This document shows positions 5,435 to 8,384 of a DNA stretch of 8,384 nt, piece after piece. A program made the position numbers and the translations under genes. Origin of the DNA: Planctomycetota bacterium (lineage in GTDB: Bacteria > Planctomycetota > PLA2 > JAEUHO01); contig JAPKHB010000159.1 of NCBI GenBank assembly GCA_026647295.1, forward strand, positions 1 to 8,384, in the 5' to 3' direction. A model generated the notes under the pieces. The model made no database searches, was not told the origin of the DNA, and worked only from the letters and a program-made list of their open reading frames with translations. Position 1 is the stretch's first letter; every line of letters starts with the position of its first letter.

Positions 5435-5493
5435 CCTTCGGGCCCCCCGGCCCGGACCCTTACCTACCCGCCCCGCGCCCCTTGTCCCCCCCG

Positions 5494-6204
5494 ATGCACC
5501 CACTACTTCGCGACGTCCACACGCACCTGATCCCCAACGTGGACGAAGGCAGCCGCAGCCTCTCCGAATCCACCTGGATGGCCCGGACCCTTTCCGACCT
5601 GGGCGTGCGCACGGTCCACCTCACGCCGCACCAGTTCCGCATGGGCAACGACTACCCCAACGACCTGATCGAAGAGCACACGCGCCACCTCTCCGACCAC
5701 TTCCGCCGCGAGGGCCTGGACCTCGAGCTGCACCCCGGCGCCGAGTACCTCCTGGGCGAACGCCTGCTCCACGCGCTCAAGCGCGCCGAGCCCCTGCTCA
5801 CCTTCGCGCACGGAAGCCCCGACCACGCGGACCCCTGCGTCCTGGTCGAGATCCCCCTGCGCGAGCCCATCGTGGCCGTGGACCGCACCGCCCTCCTCTT
5901 CCGCCAGCGCGGCCTCCTGCCCGTGATGGCCCACCCCGAGCGCGTGGTCGCCCTCGCGTCCGACCCGGCCCGGGTCCTGGGCTGGGTCGAACACGGCTGG
6001 CGCCTCCAACTCGACCTGCTCGCCCTGGTGGGGGCCTACGGCCGGGAGGCCGAGCGCCTGGCCCGCCTCTACCTCGGCGAGGGCCTGTACGATTTCGTCG
6101 GCAGCGACCTGCACCGATCGTCCCAGATCCCGATGGTCGAGCGCGCCCACCAGGAGTTCCGCCGGCTCGTGAACACCCCGCGGGAGGCCCATGAGCGCCT
6201 TTGA
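5494..6204 (+). CDS. CpsB/YwqE-like PHP-family protein-tyrosine phosphatase
   Basis: This 236-residue cytoplasmic metal-dependent phosphatase probably removes phosphate from the tyrosine-rich tail of the adjacent kinase. The PHP metal-site residues are all visible: HTH (H9, H11), the DEG segment (D17, E18), TPH (H46), GAEY (E84), LVEIPL (E119), AHPER (H147) and GSDLH (D205, H207). CpsB of Streptococcus has DDG where this protein has DEG, a conservative change. The length is normal for the family (~240-255). It begins 59 bp after wza with no ribosome site in the C-rich run upstream, and it overlaps the next gene by 14 bp. PHP phosphatases of this type are best known in Firmicutes, but also occur in myxobacteria (PhpA). 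The alternative phosphatase type in Proteobacteria is the unrelated low-molecular-weight Wzb. Confidence 0.92.
   Translation: MHPLLRDVHTHLIPNVDEGSRSLSESTWMARTLSDLGVRTVHLTPHQFRMGNDYPNDLIEEHTRHLSDHFRREGLDLELHPGAEYLLGERLLHALKRAEPLLTFAHGSPDHADPCVLVEIPLREPIVAVDRTALLFRQRGLLPVMAHPERVVALASDPARVLGWVEHGWRLQLDLLALVGAYGREAERLARLYLGEGLYDFVGSDLHRSSQIPMVERAHQEFRRLVNTPREAHERL
6182..6187 (+). promoter_or_regulatory. Ribosome binding site of the Wzc-like gene inside the phosphatase gene
   Basis: GGGAGG lies three bases before the ATG at 6191, within the last codons of the phosphatase gene. It supports the 6191 start and translational coupling between phosphatase and kinase. Confidence 0.6.
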
Positions 6205-8384
6205 CCTCGGCGCCGAGCCCGGCGGGGGCGCCCAGCGCCTTTCGGCCCGCGACTGGCCGGGCGAGAGCCGCCACCTCTCCGACTACCTGCGCGTCCTTCG
6301 GGAGCGCTGGCGCTGGGCCGCGGCCGCCTTCTGCCTCGTGGCCGGCTTCCTCGCCTGGCGGGGCCTTTATGGCGAGCCCGTCTACGAGTCGCTCGGCACC
6401 CTCCAGATGGAGGACCAGGGCCGCAACGACACCCTCCTTTCCGAACTGGGCATCCACGAGGGCGGCACCAACGTCGACGCCGAGTTGCTGGTGATGACCT
6501 CGCTCAAGATCGCCCGCCAGGCCGCGGCGCTCGGCGGCCTGTGCGCCCATGCCGAGCAGCGCAACGGCTACCGTCCGCTCGAAGGCGTGCTCCGGTCCTT
6601 CGGCCTCCTCGACCCCCCGACGATCGTGCGTACGAGCGCCGAGCCCCTCACGCCCCCGGAGCGCGAGCGCCACTACCTCGTCCAGGTGAGCCCCGACGGC
6701 GCCACCGCCACCTTCCGAAAGGCCCCCGACGGCCCCGAACTCCTGGCCGTCCCCCTCCCCAAGGACCGCCCGCTGGGCGTCACGCTCGAAGGCCACCCGG
6801 TCGAACTCGCCTTCGAGGGCCATCCGCCCGCCGGCCGCCTCTTCGACCTGCGCCTCTTCGCCCTGGACCAGGCCGCCGCGCTGATCCAGGAGCACGTCGT
6901 CGCCCGCGAGGAGGGCCGCAAGACGGGCGTCATCACGCTGGGCTACAAGGGCCCGAGCCCGGACCGCGCCCAGCAGGTCGCCCGCGCCGTGCACGCCGCC
7001 TACCTCGAGCACAAGAGCGAGCGGCGCAAGTCCTCGCTGCGCGAGCGCCTCGCCTGGCTCGGGGCCGAGAAGGAACGCGTGAAGGGCGACCTCGAGCGCG
7101 CCGAGAGCGTCCTTGACGAGTACATCCGCCACAACGGCGCCGTCCTCCTCGGCGAGCGCGCCCTGGCCGGCCTCCAGGAGCAGGGCCGCATCGTGGCCCA
7201 GCGCCTCGAGCAGGAGCAGGCGCTCAAGGAACTCGAGGCCCGCCTCCAGGACCTGGAAGCGGCCCAGGACGCCGACCGCATCCAGGAACTGCTCGGGCCC
7301 GTCTCGGCCGACGCCTCGATGGTGGCGCTCGCCACCAGCCTCACCACGCTCGAACTCGAGCGCCGCTCCCTCCTCACCCAGGGCCGCACCGAGGCCGACC
7401 CGCAGGTCAGGCAGCTCAAGGCCTCGATCGACGAGACCCGCCGCCTGCTCGAGGACAAGAGCGCCAACCGAAAGGCCCACGGCATCGACCTGCTCAAGCG
7501 CCAGCTCACGGGCGTGCGCGAGCGCATCGGCCACCTCGAGGCGGAGTACCAGCGCCAGGAGGAGCGCCTGAAGGCCCTCCCGCTCGAGGAACGCGAGATC
7601 GCCCAGCGCACGCGCGACGTGGACGCCTCCTCCCGCGTCTACGAGATGCTCACCCGCTGGGAGGGCGAGGCCCGCATCGCGCTCCAGTCGACCGGCTCCC
7701 CCGTGGCCCCGGTGGACGCCCCCGCGCTCCCCATCCGCCGCAGCGAGCCGCTCCTTTGGCGCACCGCCGCCCTCGCCCTCCTCCTTGGCCTCTTCTGCGC
7801 CTTCTTCGCCGCCTTCGCCCGCAACTACTTCGACCGCACCATCGGCAGCCCCGAGGACCTCGAGCGCGCCACGGGCCTCGCGCTGTACGCCGCCATCCCG
7901 CACTTTCAGACCGTGCGCCGCCGCGAGCGCCGGGCCATCCGGCGCAGCCACCACGGCCAACTGCCCACCCTGAGCGCGCCCCACTCGGTGGTGGCCGAGA
8001 CCTACCGCACGCTGCGCGCCAACCTGCGCTTTGCCTCCGTGGCGACCCCGATCAAGACGCTCGCCATCACCTCCGCCGTGGACCAGGAAGGCAAGTCCCT
8101 CACCACGCTCAACCTCGCCGTGGTGATGGCCCAGGCCGGCTCGAAGACCGTGGTCGTGGACGCCGACATGCGCCGGCCGAGCACGCACCAGGTCCTGGGC
8201 ACCCCCGTGGCCCCGGGCCTTTCGGACGTGCTCCAGGGTCGGGCCCGCTGGGCCGACGCGCTCCAGACCGTCGCAGGATTGGACAACTTCCACCTGATCC
8301 CCGCCGGCCCCACCCCCGAGAACCCCGGCGCCCTGCTTGACTCCCCGCCCCTCAAGGCCCTGATGGACGAACTCTCCACGTCCT
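6191..8384 (+). CDS. wzc: Wzc-type polysaccharide co-polymerase fused to a BY-kinase, 3' end truncated by window edge
   Basis: The frame is open for 731 codons to the window end. Family role: an inner-membrane PCP-2a protein that sets chain length, docks onto Wza, and cycles through tyrosine autophosphorylation. Residues 28-110 are the Wzz-like N-terminus with the first membrane helix (about 42-60). A periplasmic region follows, with long coiled coils (about 280-470) and the usual DPQVRQLK (403-410). A Pro-rich stretch (504-520) leads to membrane helix two (about 524-543). The cytoplasmic kinase shows the ETYRTLRANL helix (603-612), a Walker A motif AVDQEGKS (629-636), and a Walker A' motif VVVDADMRRP (654-663). 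Walker B and the tyrosine-rich tail lie past 8384. The GPGEGKS loop usual in BY-kinases reads VDQEGKS here, which keeps the Lys and Ser. Kinase and co-polymerase are one chain (proteobacterial style), not split as in CpsC/CpsD. The start overlaps the phosphatase gene and has a GGGAGG site. Confidence 0.95.
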   Translation, partial: MSAFDLGAEPGGGAQRLSARDWPGESRHLSDYLRVLRERWRWAAAAFCLVAGFLAWRGLYGEPVYESLGTLQMEDQGRNDTLLSELGIHEGGTNVDAELLVMTSLKIARQAAALGGLCAHAEQRNGYRPLEGVLRSFGLLDPPTIVRTSAEPLTPPERERHYLVQVSPDGATATFRKAPDGPELLAVPLPKDRPLGVTLEGHPVELAFEGHPPAGRLFDLRLFALDQAAALIQEHVVAREEGRKTGVITLGYKGPSPDRAQQVARAVHAAYLEHKSERRKSSLRERLAWLGAEKERVKGDLERAESVLDEYIRHNGAVLLGERALAGLQEQGRIVAQRLEQEQALKELEARLQDLEAAQDADRIQELLGPVSADASMVALATSLTTLELERRSLLTQGRTEADPQVRQLKASIDETRRLLEDKSANRKAHGIDLLKRQLTGVRERIGHLEAEYQRQEERLKALPLEEREIAQRTRDVDASSRVYEMLTRWEGEARIALQSTGSPVAPVDAPALPIRRSEPLLWRTAALALLLGLFCAFFAAFARNYFDRTIGSPEDLERATGLALYAAIPHFQTVRRRERRAIRRSHHGQLPTLSAPHSVVAETYRTLRANLRFASVATPIKTLAITSAVDQEGKSLTTLNLAVVMAQAGSKTVVVDADMRRPSTHQVLGTPVAPGLSDVLQGRARWADALQTVAGLDNFHLIPAGPTPENPGALLDSPPLKALMDELSTS

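Noticed and set aside
4369..5493. Upstream in-frame extension of the phosphatase gene, back to an ATG at 4369
   Set aside because: It runs in a different frame across wza and translates to Arg/Pro-rich sequence. Family length and the HTH motif place the start at 5494.
5798..8293. An 831-codon open frame on the minus strand opposite the phosphatase and Wzc-like genes
   Set aside because: Low-complexity mirror of two well-supported genes; the apparent Glu/Leu/Ala richness comes from the complement of their codons.
1..8384. CRISPR arrays, tRNA or rRNA genes, insertion sequences, attachment sites
   Set aside because: None seen: no regularly spaced repeats, no transposase or integrase motifs, no terminal inverted repeats, and no recognisable tRNA or rRNA sequence.

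Overview
This is a very GC-rich window (well above 70% G+C by eye, with almost every third codon position G or C) from a Gram-negative, diderm bacterium. The diderm call rests on two outer-membrane proteins: a Wza-type export lipoprotein and a beta-barrel with a Sec signal peptide and a C-terminal Phe. The gene set is the core of a Wzx/Wzy-dependent exopolysaccharide or capsule locus. A PHP-type tyrosine phosphatase beside a fused Wzc-type kinase, at this base composition, would suit a myxobacterial or other deltaproteobacterial-type organism, but the sequence does not settle the taxon.

Layout. On the minus strand at the left edge, reading out of the window, is the N-terminus of a specialised NusG/RfaH-family elongation factor (1-184). 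Upstream of it on the same strand is a 406-residue secreted beta-barrel made of two similar halves (316-1536). A divergent intergenic region of about 780 bp (1537-2312) holds several short repeats but no convincing gene. On the plus strand follow a WecA/TagO-type polyprenyl-phosphate sugar-1-phosphate transferase with an extra soluble C-terminal domain (2313-3878), a strongly primed 17-codon ORF overlapping its stop, a ~400 bp leader without a convincing gene (3929-4330), the export protein Wza (4331-5434), a CpsB/YwqE-like PHP phosphatase (5494-6204), and a Wzc-type polysaccharide co-polymerase/BY-kinase that runs off the right edge (6191-8384).

How the parts fit. The WecA-like enzyme would start the repeat unit on undecaprenyl phosphate. 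The Wzc-like protein would control chain length and connect the inner membrane to the Wza channel. The phosphatase would reset the kinase's phosphotyrosine tail. The glycosyltransferases, Wzx flippase and Wzy polymerase are not in the window and probably lie beyond position 8384.

The most interesting signal is regulatory. The leader before wza contains an exact match (4244-4254) to the E. coli ops core GGCGGTAGNNT, the DNA element that recruits RfaH. It lies in the same window as a NusG-family paralogue gene, and a 7-of-8 match occurs in the leader before the WecA-like gene. This suggests a local processive-antitermination circuit, but in such GC-rich DNA a short match needs comparative confirmation.
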